Below, piece by piece: positions 22,203 through 30,581 of a stretch of 39,162 nucleotides of DNA. Under the pieces are notes generated by a model. It saw nothing but the letters and a program-made list of their open reading frames with translations. It was not told where the DNA came from and did no database searches. The DNA comes from Pirellulales bacterium (GTDB lineage Bacteria > Planctomycetota > Planctomycetia > Pirellulales > JAICIG01): assembly GCA_035533075.1 (NCBI GenBank), contig DATLUO010000079.1:1-39162 (forward strand), written 5' to 3'. Within the stretch, counting starts at the first letter, position 1, and each line of letters starts with the position of its first letter. A program made the translations under genes and the position numbers.

Positions 22203-22484
22203 TCAACTTCCTGCCGAAGGCGATGCGGCCTTGGGCGGCCGCGCGGGAACGCCGTGCAGCATGCCTCGGGCACTGATGTCTTCGTCAACGTCTGGCCAAT
22301 GCACACCCTCGCCCGAACCGATGATCTCGTAGTTCTTGCGCTGCTCTGGTGTGGCATTGGTCAAACGCCAGGACCAAACCAGCGGCACGCTGATTCTTCG
22401 CCCGTCGACGAGCTGGGCGGTAATCTCGTCATCGGTGACTTCGATCGTCATGATGCGAGGATCGCTCTTCGCCGTAGCATGCAT
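22203..22484 (-). CDS. DUF2442 protein
   Basis: About 93 residues from ATG 22484; GTG codons at 22490 and 22493 are alternatives. The DUF2442 pattern is clear: DDEITAQLVDGRRISVPLVW, then RLTNATPEQRKNYEIIGSG, then GVHWPDVDEDISARGML. Many DUF2442 proteins accompany a DUF4160 partner in toxin-antitoxin-like pairs; no DUF4160 gene is here, and instead both flanks carry the paralogous MW(K/R)DPIVEEIR genes. The domain is a small alpha/beta DNA-binding-like fold by common description. Start lies 9 bp after the previous stop, so the genes are co-transcribed. Confidence 0.85.
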   Translation of the reverse strand: MHATAKSDPRIMTIEVTDDEITAQLVDGRRISVPLVWSWRLTNATPEQRKNYEIIGSGEGVHWPDVDEDISARGMLHGVPARPPKAASPSAGS

Positions 22485-22493
22485 CACGATCAC

Positions 22494-22685
22494 CTAGGCA
22501 GCCGGCTTGCCTTTTCTTCGAGCCTTCTTGGGCACAGGCCTGGGTGGCAACGAGACCAACTTGGCACCGCTTTTCTTCTCTTGCTCGTGCAGGTCATCAC
22601 AAATGGCATCCAAATCGTAGTTGAAGCGTGCCGCATACTCTTCCCGATAGCGCCGTATTTCCTCAACAATTGGATCTTTCCACAT
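22494..22685 (-). CDS. Small antitoxin-like protein, copy 1, PIN partner
   Basis: 63 residues starting MWKDPIVEEIRRYREEYAAR and continuing FNYDLDAICDDLHEQEKKSG. It begins 4 bp after the PIN toxin's stop, the classical position of a cognate antitoxin placed second. Composition: a basic helix, an acidic helix (DAICDDLHEQE) that could cover the PIN active site, and a basic tail. It is paralogous to 21992-22195. The family has no name I can give. Confidence 0.75.
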   Translation of the reverse strand: MWKDPIVEEIRRYREEYAARFNYDLDAICDDLHEQEKKSGAKLVSLPPRPVPKKARRKGKPAA

Positions 22686-22689
22686 GGCC

Positions 22690-23163
22690 TTACGCTCCCA
22701 TTAATTCTTGCGGCGTGCAAATCTTAGGCGCCGCAAAACCTGAAGCCACGCATGCTTCGTCAATGCGGCTACGCAACTCGGCATTCGCCATGTGCGTACA
22801 ATTCCAAGTTAGCAAATACTCGATGCCGTGGACAGCGGAAACAGCGATGTGCAATGCGTCGACTCTTGCTTTTTCGGGAAGCAACGTGCGACCGATCAAA
22901 CGCCGCGCTAACTTCCGCACCGGCTTTGTCAGTTCAAGATGCGAAATCCCGACGAGTAGGCGGAGCCGCTCTTGCGCGGCCACCGGATCGCCTGCACTGC
23001 ATTCCTTGATCACAGCTTGGGAGATGAAAATATCGTACCGGCCGCGATGGTCGTGCCACCACTCGTGCGTCATTTGCTGGTTGGCGGCGGTGATCAAGTC
23101 CCGGCTCGGCCGCGACGCGAGATAGCCAATGATCGACGTCTCGATATAAACCGTCGGCTTCAT
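22690..23163 (-). CDS. PIN-domain toxin (VapC-like, IETS type)
   Basis: 157 residues from ATG 23163. The front MKPTVYIETSIIGYLASRPS is the PIN start in which the first catalytic Asp is Glu (YIETS), as in a common planctomycete/cyanobacterial subgroup. Further acidic residues: IKECSAGD and ARVDALHIAVSAVHGIEYLL, then TWNCTHMANAE. PIN toxins are Mg-dependent RNases. All blocks are present and the length is normal. Its ATG overlaps the stop of the 950-aa J-like protein (ATGA), so translation is coupled to a large membrane protein, unusual for a toxin gene. The next gene is its probable antitoxin. Confidence 0.88.
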   Translation of the reverse strand: MKPTVYIETSIIGYLASRPSRDLITAANQQMTHEWWHDHRGRYDIFISQAVIKECSAGDPVAAQERLRLLVGISHLELTKPVRKLARRLIGRTLLPEKARVDALHIAVSAVHGIEYLLTWNCTHMANAELRSRIDEACVASGFAAPKICTPQELMGA

Positions 23164-26012
23164 TTCAACTCCGGCAGCCCAAACGGGTCATCAGGATCAT
23201 AGTAGAGCGCGTCGATCGGCGACCATTGCGCGTGGTCGGCATCGGGATAAGCCGCCAGCGTCCAGCCAAGCTCGACCAAGGCGACGTTGCCGATCTCGGC
23301 ATACTCCAAAACAAACCGGTGCGGCCCGTCCGTCAGCTCCAGCACCGCTTCCTGCCAGCCGACGCCATCCCAATTGTCGCAGACCTTGTTGCCGTCGATC
23401 CACAGCCGCACGCCGTCGTCGGAGTGCGTAGTCAAAGCGTAGCGCCCGGCCAAGGGCGGCTTGATCCAGCCCGTCCAGCGGACCGAAAACGAGTTCGGCG
23501 GCAACTCCGGATCGGGCGAACCTTCGCCGAAATGGAAGTCGATGTCCGCATCGACGCGCAGGCGCACCTCGCGCTCGAAATTGCCGCCGTCAAAGAACCG
23601 CGCCGCCGCGCCGGGCCGCAGCCGCGACATCGGGTAGCCCGGCAAACGGTCGAGCTGGGCGGCCAGCTCCGGCGCCAGCCCCCCTGCCCTGCCCGACCGC
23701 CGCGCTCGCAAAGAACAATACTTCGCCTGAAGCTGACATTGCCCCTGATAATAGTCGTCCGGCTCCGCTTCGGCCGCCTGCCACCAGGCCGTGGCCAGTG
23801 GCGCCCACTGGCTCAGATCGACGCGGGCCTCGGCCTCCAGACGCGCGATGTCGGCCAGCCGCGGGTCGCCGGCAGCCGCGAGCCTGGCCAGACCGTCCGG
23901 CCACTGGCCCAGCACCAGTACCTCATATTTGCCCGCCGCCAGGTTCGCATCGCGATCGTCGGGCGTCTTCTTCAACGCGACCAGCGCGTTTTTGTAGGCG
24001 GCGTGGCGTGTCGATTGCTCGCGATGCGATGCCTTGCGGCGGTCGGCCTGAGCCATCAGCTCCTTGTCTTGCGTTTTGCGGGCCAACAGCGAAGCTTGAG
24101 CCAGAGCCCGGCTCGCTACGTCGTTTCTACCTTCCAGCGCGGCCCGCTCGGCCAGCGCCAGGGCCTGCACCACGCCGATGGCGCAGGCTTCGGGCATGCT
24201 CGCGCTTTTCCCGGCGGCTTCCAGGGCCTTGAGCTTGAACGCATAAAGATCGACGTCGAACTGCCGCGTAACCTCGGTGGCCGCGCGATAGGCCAGGCCC
24301 ACGTTCCCTTGCACCATCGCCGGCTCCGCGATGTAATCGAGCATCAGCCACCGCAGGTCGGCCGTTTGCGAACCGTCGCGGGCCTGGTTCCAAATCTTTT
24401 CGGCCACTTTTTCCAGTGCGGTCGGGTTTTTGGCGCCACGTGTGATCTTTTGACCGTACTGCTGCGCAAAGCGGACGCGGGCCGCCACCAGGGCCTTGTT
24501 GTCGGGCGGCTTGTCGCGCGGCATGAGGCCCAGCACGGGCCGCTCGCTGCCGTTGGCCAGGTTGGCCAGGTCGGCCAGCGAGGGCGGTCCGGCAGGCGGC
24601 GGCTCCGCCGCTCCCGGCGGCCGTTGCATGGGCTCCGACGCGGCGGTCTGCGGACCAAGCGGCGTCAGTTCCAGCTTCTTAAACAGCACCGACGAGTGCG
24701 CGGCGCCGACGATCAGCGCCTGCGGATCGGGAACGCGCCACGCCTCGAACAGCGAAAACCGCTTGGGATCGCCCTGCCAGTCGATGAACACCTTGCCGTT
24801 ACAGGCGGCGCGGACACGGTCTTTCCGCACCGTGCATTCGATCGTGCTGGGGCCTTCCGGGGCGAGAACCGGACCGTGATGCGTCGTCTCGTTCTCACTT
24901 CGGCCTTCGATCCTGCGGAGAGAGGTTTGCTTGCCGCCGTGGGTATCGATTGCCAGCAAGACCTGGTGTCCGCCCACGACCAGCCCCAGTTCGACGTCGC
25001 TGCCCTCCAGCCGCTCGACGACCGCCGTCAACACGTACTCCTCCGGCACGCGCGTCGAAATCTGCAGGGTCGCTTCGCCTTCGATCAACTGGTTGAGGAG
25101 TTCGTCGTTCGTGAATTGCCAGTTCCCTTTGACTGCGTCGCGTGCTGGGTCGATAAGCTTCAGCAGATCGATGGGCGGGGCGGCCGCCGGCAGATTCGCC
25201 TGCGATACCTCGCTGTCCGCGGCCGTTGGTGCAGCGGAGTCTTCGACCATCGGCTTTGGCGGTTCGATCGCTGTGGTCGTCGGCGGGGGTGGCTGGCGGT
25301 CGCTTTCCCGCCCCTTGGTCGTGTCCGCCATTTCGGTTACGGTCGATTCTGGCTTGGCGGCCGCGTTGATTGGCGGTGCGGACGGCTGCTCGACGCTGGA
25401 GCGCAGCTTGTAGACAACCGCCGCCAGGGCCAGCACTGCGACACCGACGCCGATCCACGACGTGTGCCGGCGAAAGCGCCGTCGGCCGCGGCGCAGCGCC
25501 ACGGGTGCTGTCACGTGGCCATCGAATTGCGGCAGCTCGGGTTCAGCGGCGCGCGGAGTCGCGACCGGCACTCCCCTGCCCTGCCCCGCCACGGGAACGG
25601 CCACGGCCATCGCCACCGGCGCCGGCTGCGGCAACCTTTGCGGCGCGGCAGCCGGCGCAGTGGCCGGGGAACCGGCTGGCGCCCCCCTGCCCTGCCCTGC
25701 TCCGTCGGCACGGGCCGTTGATGCAGCGAGTTTTGCCCGAAGCTGCTCGTCGTAGACGGCTTTTTTCTGGGCATTGAGCAGCGTCAACCGGGCGGTCGCC
25801 AGTTCATTGAGCAGCGTTTGCGACAGTGCCGAATGCCGCCCCGTTTGAAAGGTGCGCACATGGGCCATTTGCCGATCGGCCGCGCCGGCGATGGTGTCGG
25901 CATCGTCTTCGAACAGTCCGACGCCCAGCAGCCGATAGTGGTTGGGCGGCTGTTCGGCCGGCGGAATGCCCAGCCATTTGCGATAAGGATCGAAGACGTC
26001 CGGCATGCTCAT
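23160..26012 (-). CDS. J-like / transmembrane / PA14-type large protein
   Basis: 950 residues from ATG 26012 (MSMPDVFDPYRKW); 26006 is equally possible. Residues 6-95 are the planctomycete J-like module: FDPYRKWLGIPPAEQPPNHY, RLLGVGLFEDDADTI, and QKKAVYDEQLRAKL at its end. A Pro/Ala/Gln linker (100-170) holds two in-frame GQGRG elements. One membrane helix, WIGVGVAVLALAAVVYKL (186-203), follows a basic cluster. The outer part has a DUF1080/laminin-G-like beta region (about 290-450), an alanine-rich helical repeat region (about 500-780) and a C-terminal PA14-type domain: GWIKPPLAGRYALTTHSDDG then VRLWIDGNKVCDNWDG. The inner J-like module and the outer sugar-binding-like domains suggest a cell-surface sensor or structural protein. 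Function unknown. Confidence 0.8.
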   Translation of the reverse strand: MSMPDVFDPYRKWLGIPPAEQPPNHYRLLGVGLFEDDADTIAGAADRQMAHVRTFQTGRHSALSQTLLNELATARLTLLNAQKKAVYDEQLRAKLAASTARADGAGQGRGAPAGSPATAPAAAPQRLPQPAPVAMAVAVPVAGQGRGVPVATPRAAEPELPQFDGHVTAPVALRRGRRRFRRHTSWIGVGVAVLALAAVVYKLRSSVEQPSAPPINAAAKPESTVTEMADTTKGRESDRQPPPPTTTAIEPPKPMVEDSAAPTAADSEVSQANLPAAAPPIDLLKLIDPARDAVKGNWQFTNDELLNQLIEGEATLQISTRVPEEYVLTAVVERLEGSDVELGLVVGGHQVLLAIDTHGGKQTSLRRIEGRSENETTHHGPVLAPEGPSTIECTVRKDRVRAACNGKVFIDWQGDPKRFSLFEAWRVPDPQALIVGAAHSSVLFKKLELTPLGPQTAASEPMQRPPGAAEPPPAGPPSLADLANLANGSERPVLGLMPRDKPPDNKALVAARVRFAQQYGQKITRGAKNPTALEKVAEKIWNQARDGSQTADLRWLMLDYIAEPAMVQGNVGLAYRAATEVTRQFDVDLYAFKLKALEAAGKSASMPEACAIGVVQALALAERAALEGRNDVASRALAQASLLARKTQDKELMAQADRRKASHREQSTRHAAYKNALVALKKTPDDRDANLAAGKYEVLVLGQWPDGLARLAAAGDPRLADIARLEAEARVDLSQWAPLATAWWQAAEAEPDDYYQGQCQLQAKYCSLRARRSGRAGGLAPELAAQLDRLPGYPMSRLRPGAAARFFDGGNFEREVRLRVDADIDFHFGEGSPDPELPPNSFSVRWTGWIKPPLAGRYALTTHSDDGVRLWIDGNKVCDNWDGVGWQEAVLELTDGPHRFVLEYAEIGNVALVELGWTLAAYPDADHAQWSPIDALYYDPDDPFGLPELK
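25573..25590 (-). repeat. In-frame GGGCAGGGCAGGGG element inside the J-like/PA14 CDS
   Basis: Encodes AGQGRG. A second in-frame copy lies at 25683-25700 (also AGQGRG) and a third at 23679-23694, read in another frame (SGRAGG). Copies outside genes are listed in the findings. Confidence 0.7.
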
Positions 26013-26183
26013 CTTGTGTTCCGGCAGCGGGCCCCGCACGAGCTTTGATTATCGGCGCGGTCCCCCCGTGCGGCAACCTCTGCCCGACCGGGGACCGGCG
26101 AACGTTGCCTCGGTCTGGCCGAGCGCTTAAAATCAGGGGCCGACATTTGCGGACCACGGATTAACGACAAGGCTGAGCTAACT

Positions 26184-27515
26184 ATGACCGCCCCTGCACA
26201 TCGTTATTGCGACGGCGTCACGCGCCGCTCGTTTTTGCGCGTCGGCGGACTGGCCGTGGGCGGGCTGAGCCTCGTCGATGTGCTGCGGGCGGAGGAAGCC
26301 TCGCGGAACCGGCAATCGCACAAGGCCATCATTATGGTCTACCTGTCGGGCGGACTTTCGCACCACGACTCCTTCGACATGAAGCCCGACGCGCCCGCCG
26401 AAGTGCGCGGCGAATTCAAGCCCATCGCCACCAATGTGCCGGGCGTCGAAATCTGCGAGCTGCTGCCGAAAACCGCCGCCATGCTCGACAAGTTCGCCGT
26501 CGTCCGCTCCATCGTGGGCCTGCGAGACGAGCATTCGAGCTATCAGACGCTCACGGGTTATCTGATGAACGACGCACGGCGCGACGGCCGGCCGCACGTC
26601 GGTTCGGCCATTTCGCGGCTCCAGGGATCGGTCGACGGCACCGTGCCGCCTTTCGTCGATCTCTTTCCCACCATGCAGCACCGGCCCTACAACAGCCCCG
26701 GTCCCGGCACGCTGGGCCATGCGTTCGCCGGCGTGCGGGCCGACGGCGAAGACGTAGCCAATATGAAGCCGCGCTCCGTGACCCTCGACCAGCTCTCCGG
26801 CCGGCATCGCTTGCTCGCCGACTTCGACCGCTGGCGAGCGTCGGTCGACAGCTTGGAAGTGGCGGAGATGGAGACCGCCTATCAACGCGCGTTCGACGTG
26901 CTCACCTCCAGCAAGCTGGTGGAGGCGATGGACGTCGAGCGCGAAGAGGTTGCGGTGCGCGATCGCTATGGCCGTGGCTCGTCCAAGCACCAGGGCGACG
27001 GGGCGCCGTTGTGGAACGACCAGCTCTTGATGGCCCGGCGGCTGGTCGAAGCGGGCGTCCGCTGCGTGACGGTGGCCTATGGCTTTTGGGACACGCACGG
27101 CAACAATTTTTCGCACCTGCGGCAAAACCTGCCCCAGTTCGATCAAGGCATCTCGGCGTTGGTCGACGATCTGCACCAGCGCGGACTCGATCGCGACGTA
27201 ACGGTGCTCGTGTGGGGCGAATTCGGCCGCACGCCCAAGATCAACAAGCAAGCGGGCCGCGACCATTGGCCGGCGGTCAACGGCGCCCTGTTCGCCGGCG
27301 GCGGCCTACGCACCGGGCAAGCGATCGGCTCGACCGACAAGCTGGGCGCCTACGCCGCCCGGCGTCCGGTCCACTTTCACGACGTGCTGGCCACCGCCTA
27401 TCGCTCGCTGGGCATCGGTCCCCACACCTTCATCAAAGACATGACCGATCGTCCCGTGCCGCTGCTCCCCTCGCAGGCGCAGCCGATTGGCGAGCTGTTT
27501 ATCGGCGGCGCGTGA
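26184..27515 (+). CDS. DUF1501 protein, Tat-exported
   Basis: 443 residues from ATG 26184. Tat signal VTRRSFLRVGGLAVGGLSL (12-30), whose twin-arginine and following hydrophobic stretch imply export of a folded protein. The body has the DUF1501 order: KAIIMVYLSGGLSHHDSFDM, KPDAPAEVRGEFKPIATNVP, GVEICELLPKTAAMLDKFAV, VRSIVGLRDEHSSYQT, VTVAYGFWDTHGNNFSHL and VWGEFGRTPKINKQAGRDHW near the end. The fold resembles alkaline-phosphatase/sulfatase enzymes; the catalytic status is not known. In planctomycetes such genes usually follow a DUF1549/DUF1553 gene, but none is adjacent here. The last 17 nt overlap the convergent 85-aa gene. Confidence 0.93.
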   Translation: MTAPAHRYCDGVTRRSFLRVGGLAVGGLSLVDVLRAEEASRNRQSHKAIIMVYLSGGLSHHDSFDMKPDAPAEVRGEFKPIATNVPGVEICELLPKTAAMLDKFAVVRSIVGLRDEHSSYQTLTGYLMNDARRDGRPHVGSAISRLQGSVDGTVPPFVDLFPTMQHRPYNSPGPGTLGHAFAGVRADGEDVANMKPRSVTLDQLSGRHRLLADFDRWRASVDSLEVAEMETAYQRAFDVLTSSKLVEAMDVEREEVAVRDRYGRGSSKHQGDGAPLWNDQLLMARRLVEAGVRCVTVAYGFWDTHGNNFSHLRQNLPQFDQGISALVDDLHQRGLDRDVTVLVWGEFGRTPKINKQAGRDHWPAVNGALFAGGGLRTGQAIGSTDKLGAYAARRPVHFHDVLATAYRSLGIGPHTFIKDMTDRPVPLLPSQAQPIGELFIGGA

Positions 27516-27756
27516 GGACGATCAGCAGACAAACGGCGATGGCGATGAACAGCAGGTAGAACAGCCAGTTCTCGCGACGCCGCAGGGCCGGAACGACGGC
27601 GATGGCCGCCGAAATCGCCGCCACCAAGAGAATCACGGCGCCGAGCAGGCCCTGCCACCAAACGGCGGAGAGCAACAACGCGAACGCCAGCAGAACGACC
27701 GCCAGTTGCGGCCCGAGCGGAACGCGCGGCCGACGAACGGGCGATTCATGTTCCAT
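27499..27756 (-). CDS. Small membrane protein, 85 aa
   Basis: Three hydrophobic segments in 85 residues: LAVVLLAFALLLSAVWW, LLGAVILLVAAISAAIAVV and WLFYLLFIAIAVCLLIVL, ending TRRR. ATG 27756. The segment pattern is too regular for a shadow ORF. Convergent with and overlapping the DUF1501 3' end by 17 nt. Family unknown. It lies 15 bp after the 60-aa gene on the same strand. Confidence 0.7.
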   Translation of the reverse strand: MEHESPVRRPRVPLGPQLAVVLLAFALLLSAVWWQGLLGAVILLVAAISAAIAVVPALRRRENWLFYLLFIAIAVCLLIVLTRRR

Positions 27757-27771
27757 CGCGGCCGCCGGAGG

Positions 27772-27954
27772 CTAATCCCTGAGCGGCTCGCAGACCAGGC
27801 AACCCAGGCTGGCCCCCATCGAGGCGAAGGCGATCACGCCAAAATAATTCATCATCGGCAGGTGCGGCGACTGCAAACGGTACACGACCAGACCGAGCAA
27901 CAGTCCGCTGGCGGCGAACAACACGACCAACAGGCCATTGCGAGAAAACATCAT
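27772..27954 (-). CDS. Small membrane protein, 60 aa
   Basis: Two hydrophobic segments: GLLVVLFAASGLLLGLVVY (7-25) and MMNYFGVIAFASMGASLGC (34-52), then CEPLRD. ATG 27954, with a second ATG at the next codon. A short conserved-looking protein of unknown family. It is followed 15 bp later by the 85-aa membrane gene, so the two probably form an operon. Confidence 0.65.
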   Translation of the reverse strand: MMFSRNGLLVVLFAASGLLLGLVVYRLQSPHLPMMNYFGVIAFASMGASLGCLVCEPLRD

Positions 27955-28056
27955 TCCTATCTCAGGGTTCGACCGTTATCTTGGTTCTTTGCACGTTATG
28001 GCGAAGCTCCACGCGAGTCAAGTGCCGGAATCCGCCAAATGCGATCTCGATAATGG

Positions 28057-28875
28057 GTGGCCGCCGTGTTCCTCTCGCGCATCAATTATTACCCTTTCAA
28101 ATCGCTCGACGGCCAGGCGGTCGAGTGTACACGGCTGCTGGCCTGCGGAGCGCTGGAACACGACCGGCGGTTCGTGATTTTCGATACGGCGGGAAAGCTG
28201 ATCAACGGCAAGCAGACCGCGGCCGTTCATCGACTCTGCTGCGAATTCGATCCCGTCCGGCGGTCCGTCGTGCTGCGCGAGCGGCCGGCCGGCAGGGCCG
28301 CGAGTTTTCAGATCGACCGCCAGCGGCAGGAGTTGGAGGCGTGGCTCGGCGAGTTTTTCGACCTCGGCGGGCCGGCGCGAATCGAAGAGCATGCCCAAGG
28401 AGGCTTGCCCGACGATCTCGCTGCGCCGGGCCCGACCGCGATCGCCGAAGCGACGCTGTACGAGGTCGCCTCTTGGTTTCCCGGCATGACGGTGGAGGAA
28501 GTGCGTGCGCGGTTCCGGCCCAATCTCGAAATCGGCGGTGTGCCGGCGTTCTTCGAAGATCAGCTCTCGGCCTCGGCCGACGAGGTCGTCGACTTTGCGA
28601 TCGGCGAAGCGCGTTTGTCGGGCACGAACCCCTGCCAGCGCTGCGTGGTGCCGAGCCGCTGGAGCTTGACGGGCGAAGTCGGCCCGGCGCGCGACTTCGC
28701 CAAGACCTTTGCCGAGCTGCGCCGGCAAACGTTGCCGCCGTGGGCCGACACCAGCCGCTTCGACCATTTTTATCGGTTGGCCGTCAATACCCGGTCGGCG
28801 GACGGACGCGCATGCGCGATACGGGTCGGCGACGAAGTGCGTGTCATCAGCCGCCCCCACGGCGTAGTGCTCTAG
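28057..28875 (+). CDS. MOSC-domain protein
   Basis: 272 residues from GTG 28057. The front MAAVFLSRINYYPFKSLDGQ is the MOSC N-terminal barrel start ('L..YPVKS..G'), followed by LACGALEHDRRFVIFDTAGK. The MOSC part ends with a cluster including GTNPCQRCVVPSRWSLTGEV: the CxxC-like NPCQRC includes the conserved Cys of the family. Family members bind molybdenum cofactor or transfer sulfur and include YcbX, an N-hydroxylated compound reductase, and mARC. No ferredoxin domain is fused here, in contrast to YcbX, so an electron partner is needed. No molybdenum genes are adjacent. Confidence 0.88.
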   Translation: MAAVFLSRINYYPFKSLDGQAVECTRLLACGALEHDRRFVIFDTAGKLINGKQTAAVHRLCCEFDPVRRSVVLRERPAGRAASFQIDRQRQELEAWLGEFFDLGGPARIEEHAQGGLPDDLAAPGPTAIAEATLYEVASWFPGMTVEEVRARFRPNLEIGGVPAFFEDQLSASADEVVDFAIGEARLSGTNPCQRCVVPSRWSLTGEVGPARDFAKTFAELRRQTLPPWADTSRFDHFYRLAVNTRSADGRACAIRVGDEVRVISRPHGVVL

Positions 28876-28899
28876 CGGCCCTTGGCTTCGAGGGCGAGC

Positions 28900-29240
28900 C
28901 CCGTGCGCCTGCCCAAGTACTCGGACGGCGACGAACACCGCCGATCTGCTGGCGCGGTTCGAGCTGCCGACGTACAACTTCGAGACGCACGTGCCCGCGT
29001 ATTTGACCAAGGCCCGCGTGCTGGAGGCGTTCTGCGTCTTTCGCGATTTCATCACCGAAGACCGTCTTTACGCCCCGGCCGACCTGGCCGCCATCCGCGC
29101 TCATTGCGCCGGCAAGAAGTTTTTGAGCTTCGACGAGTCGGGCTTCACCGCCGACATGCGGCGGCACCTCGACGAACTGTTTCCCCAGCCCTCGATTTAC
29201 GAAAGCCCGCATTGGACGGGCAATTCCCCGGAGCAGCGCG
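28900..29240 (+). pseudogene. Broken gene fragment of unrecognised family
   Basis: After the MOSC gene, a frame reads LPKYSDGD (28905-28930). In the next frame TADLLARFELPTYNFETHV continues with PAYLTKARVLEAFCVFRDF and KKFLSFDESGFTADMRRHLD up to about 29238. The second part is convincing protein sequence (aromatic and charged residues, no low complexity) but has no start. A frameshift near 28935 would join the two. After 29240 the frame enters repeat-type DNA. I do not recognise the family. The gene-poor interval 28876-29606 holds only this fragment and the inverted repeat at 29361-29433. Confidence 0.45.
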
Positions 29241-29360
29241 GCACGCCGCGGCTTGCACCCTGCCGCGGGAGCGTCGGCAACAGCGGAGCGAGCGTTCGTT
29301 TTTCGACCCCTACGGGATTGTCGGAGCACTCACGGTACCAAAACGCCACAAAGATGATCG

Positions 29361-29433
29361 AGCCACGGATGAAACACGGATTGAACACGGATCGGTGTTT
29401 CATCCGTGATTCATCGGTGTTTCATCCGTGGCT
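29361..29433. repeat. Inverted repeat AGCCACGGATGAAACAC
   Basis: 29361-29377 and 29417-29433 are perfect 17-bp inverted partners; the loop holds further copies of CACGGAT and ATCCGTG. It may terminate transcription in both directions or be a mobile palindrome. Confidence 0.85.
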
Positions 29434-29606
29434 GATTCTTGACTTGACGGCATGACGCGGCCGATCGAGAACCCGAACGCGAGCTGACGCCGCGGGAAAT
29501 CCGCCGCTGGGCGGCGTTTTGCCGCCGCCCGACTTGGCCGCGGCCTACGGTAGAGGGTAGATTGTTTCCGGCGGGCTGTCAGGCGCCGTACCCAAAGCGA
29601 ACGTGC

Positions 29607-30515
29607 ATGCCAATTCCCTTCACCTGCCCTTACTGTGGTCATCACACCGACGTGGCCGACGAATATGCCGGTCAGTCGGGGCCCTGCGCGCAGTGCGGCA
29701 AAACGATCACCGTCCCCTTGCCGGGGCAGGTCGCTTACGGCTCCGAGTCGCCGGCGGCGCTGCCCCGCGCGACGCGTTCGCCCGGATGGGTCGCCGCCGC
29801 GCTCGGCCTGGTGGCCGTCGGTCTCTGCCTGTGTTGCGGAGGCGGGTTCTTCTTGGCAATGTTCCTGCCGGCGATTCAAACCGCACGCGAAGCCGCACGC
29901 CAAGTGCAGTGCGTCAACAATCTGCGTCAAATCGGCATCGCCATGCAAAGCTATCAGGCTGACTATGGTTGTTTCCCGCCGGCTTACGTGGCCGACAACA
30001 AGGGCCGGCCGATGCACAGTTGGCGCGTGCTGCTGCTGCCGTATCTCGACCCGCCGCTGGCCGCTCAATACCGCTACGACGAACCGTGGGACGGCCCGAA
30101 CAACCGCTTGCTGCACGCCCGCACGCCCGCCGTCTATCGCTGCCCCTCCGATCCTTCGCCCGGCACTTCCGGCATCACCGACTATGTGGTGATCGTCGGG
30201 CCGGGCACCGTCTTCGAAGGCGGGAACAAGTACACCACCACGGAGGAGATTGCCGACGGCCCGTCGGGCACGCTGCTAGTCGTGGAAGTCGCCGAAACCA
30301 ACATCGGCTGGCTCGAACCGCGCGATTTGCGGATCGAGCAGGTCTCGGGCGCCATCAATGCGCCCAAGGGCGACGAGGTGTCCAGCGAGCATCCGGGCGG
30401 CGCCAACGTGCTCGCGGCCGACGGCACGGTCCATTTTCTCAGCGAGGGCCGGCCTGCCCAGGACGTGCATGGCCTGGCGACCAAAGCGGGCGACGAAGCC
30501 GTGAGCCTGCCTTGA
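29607..30515 (+). CDS. Zinc-ribbon / TM / DUF1559-type prepilin-like protein
   Basis: 302 residues from ATG 29607. N-terminal zinc ribbon TCPYCGHHTDV ... GPCAQCGKTI (6-31; CxxC x2). One membrane helix VAAALGLVAVGLCLCCGGGF then FLAMFLPAIQ. After that a DUF1559-type block: AIQTAREAARQVQCVNNLRQ, IGIAMQSYQADYGCFPPAYV, HSWRVLLLPYLD and YRCPSDPSPG, ending with HPGGANVLAADGTVHFL. DUF1559 proteins are pilin/pseudopilin-like and very numerous in planctomycetes; here the normal type-IV-pilin leader is replaced by the zinc ribbon, so processing by prepilin peptidase is unlikely. Function unknown. Confidence 0.88.
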   Translation: MPIPFTCPYCGHHTDVADEYAGQSGPCAQCGKTITVPLPGQVAYGSESPAALPRATRSPGWVAAALGLVAVGLCLCCGGGFFLAMFLPAIQTAREAARQVQCVNNLRQIGIAMQSYQADYGCFPPAYVADNKGRPMHSWRVLLLPYLDPPLAAQYRYDEPWDGPNNRLLHARTPAVYRCPSDPSPGTSGITDYVVIVGPGTVFEGGNKYTTTEEIADGPSGTLLVVEVAETNIGWLEPRDLRIEQVSGAINAPKGDEVSSEHPGGANVLAADGTVHFLSEGRPAQDVHGLATKAGDEAVSLP

Positions 30516-30581
30516 TCCCTTGCAAATCGGACCAAATCGCGTATCCTGATCCTTACCACGTTCCAGTTCGAGCAGTGGTCG

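Noticed and set aside
23226..25721. 831-codon plus-strand open frame
   Set aside because: Antisense shadow of the J-like/PA14 gene; Arg/Gln/His-rich low-complexity protein with no domain, produced by high GC.
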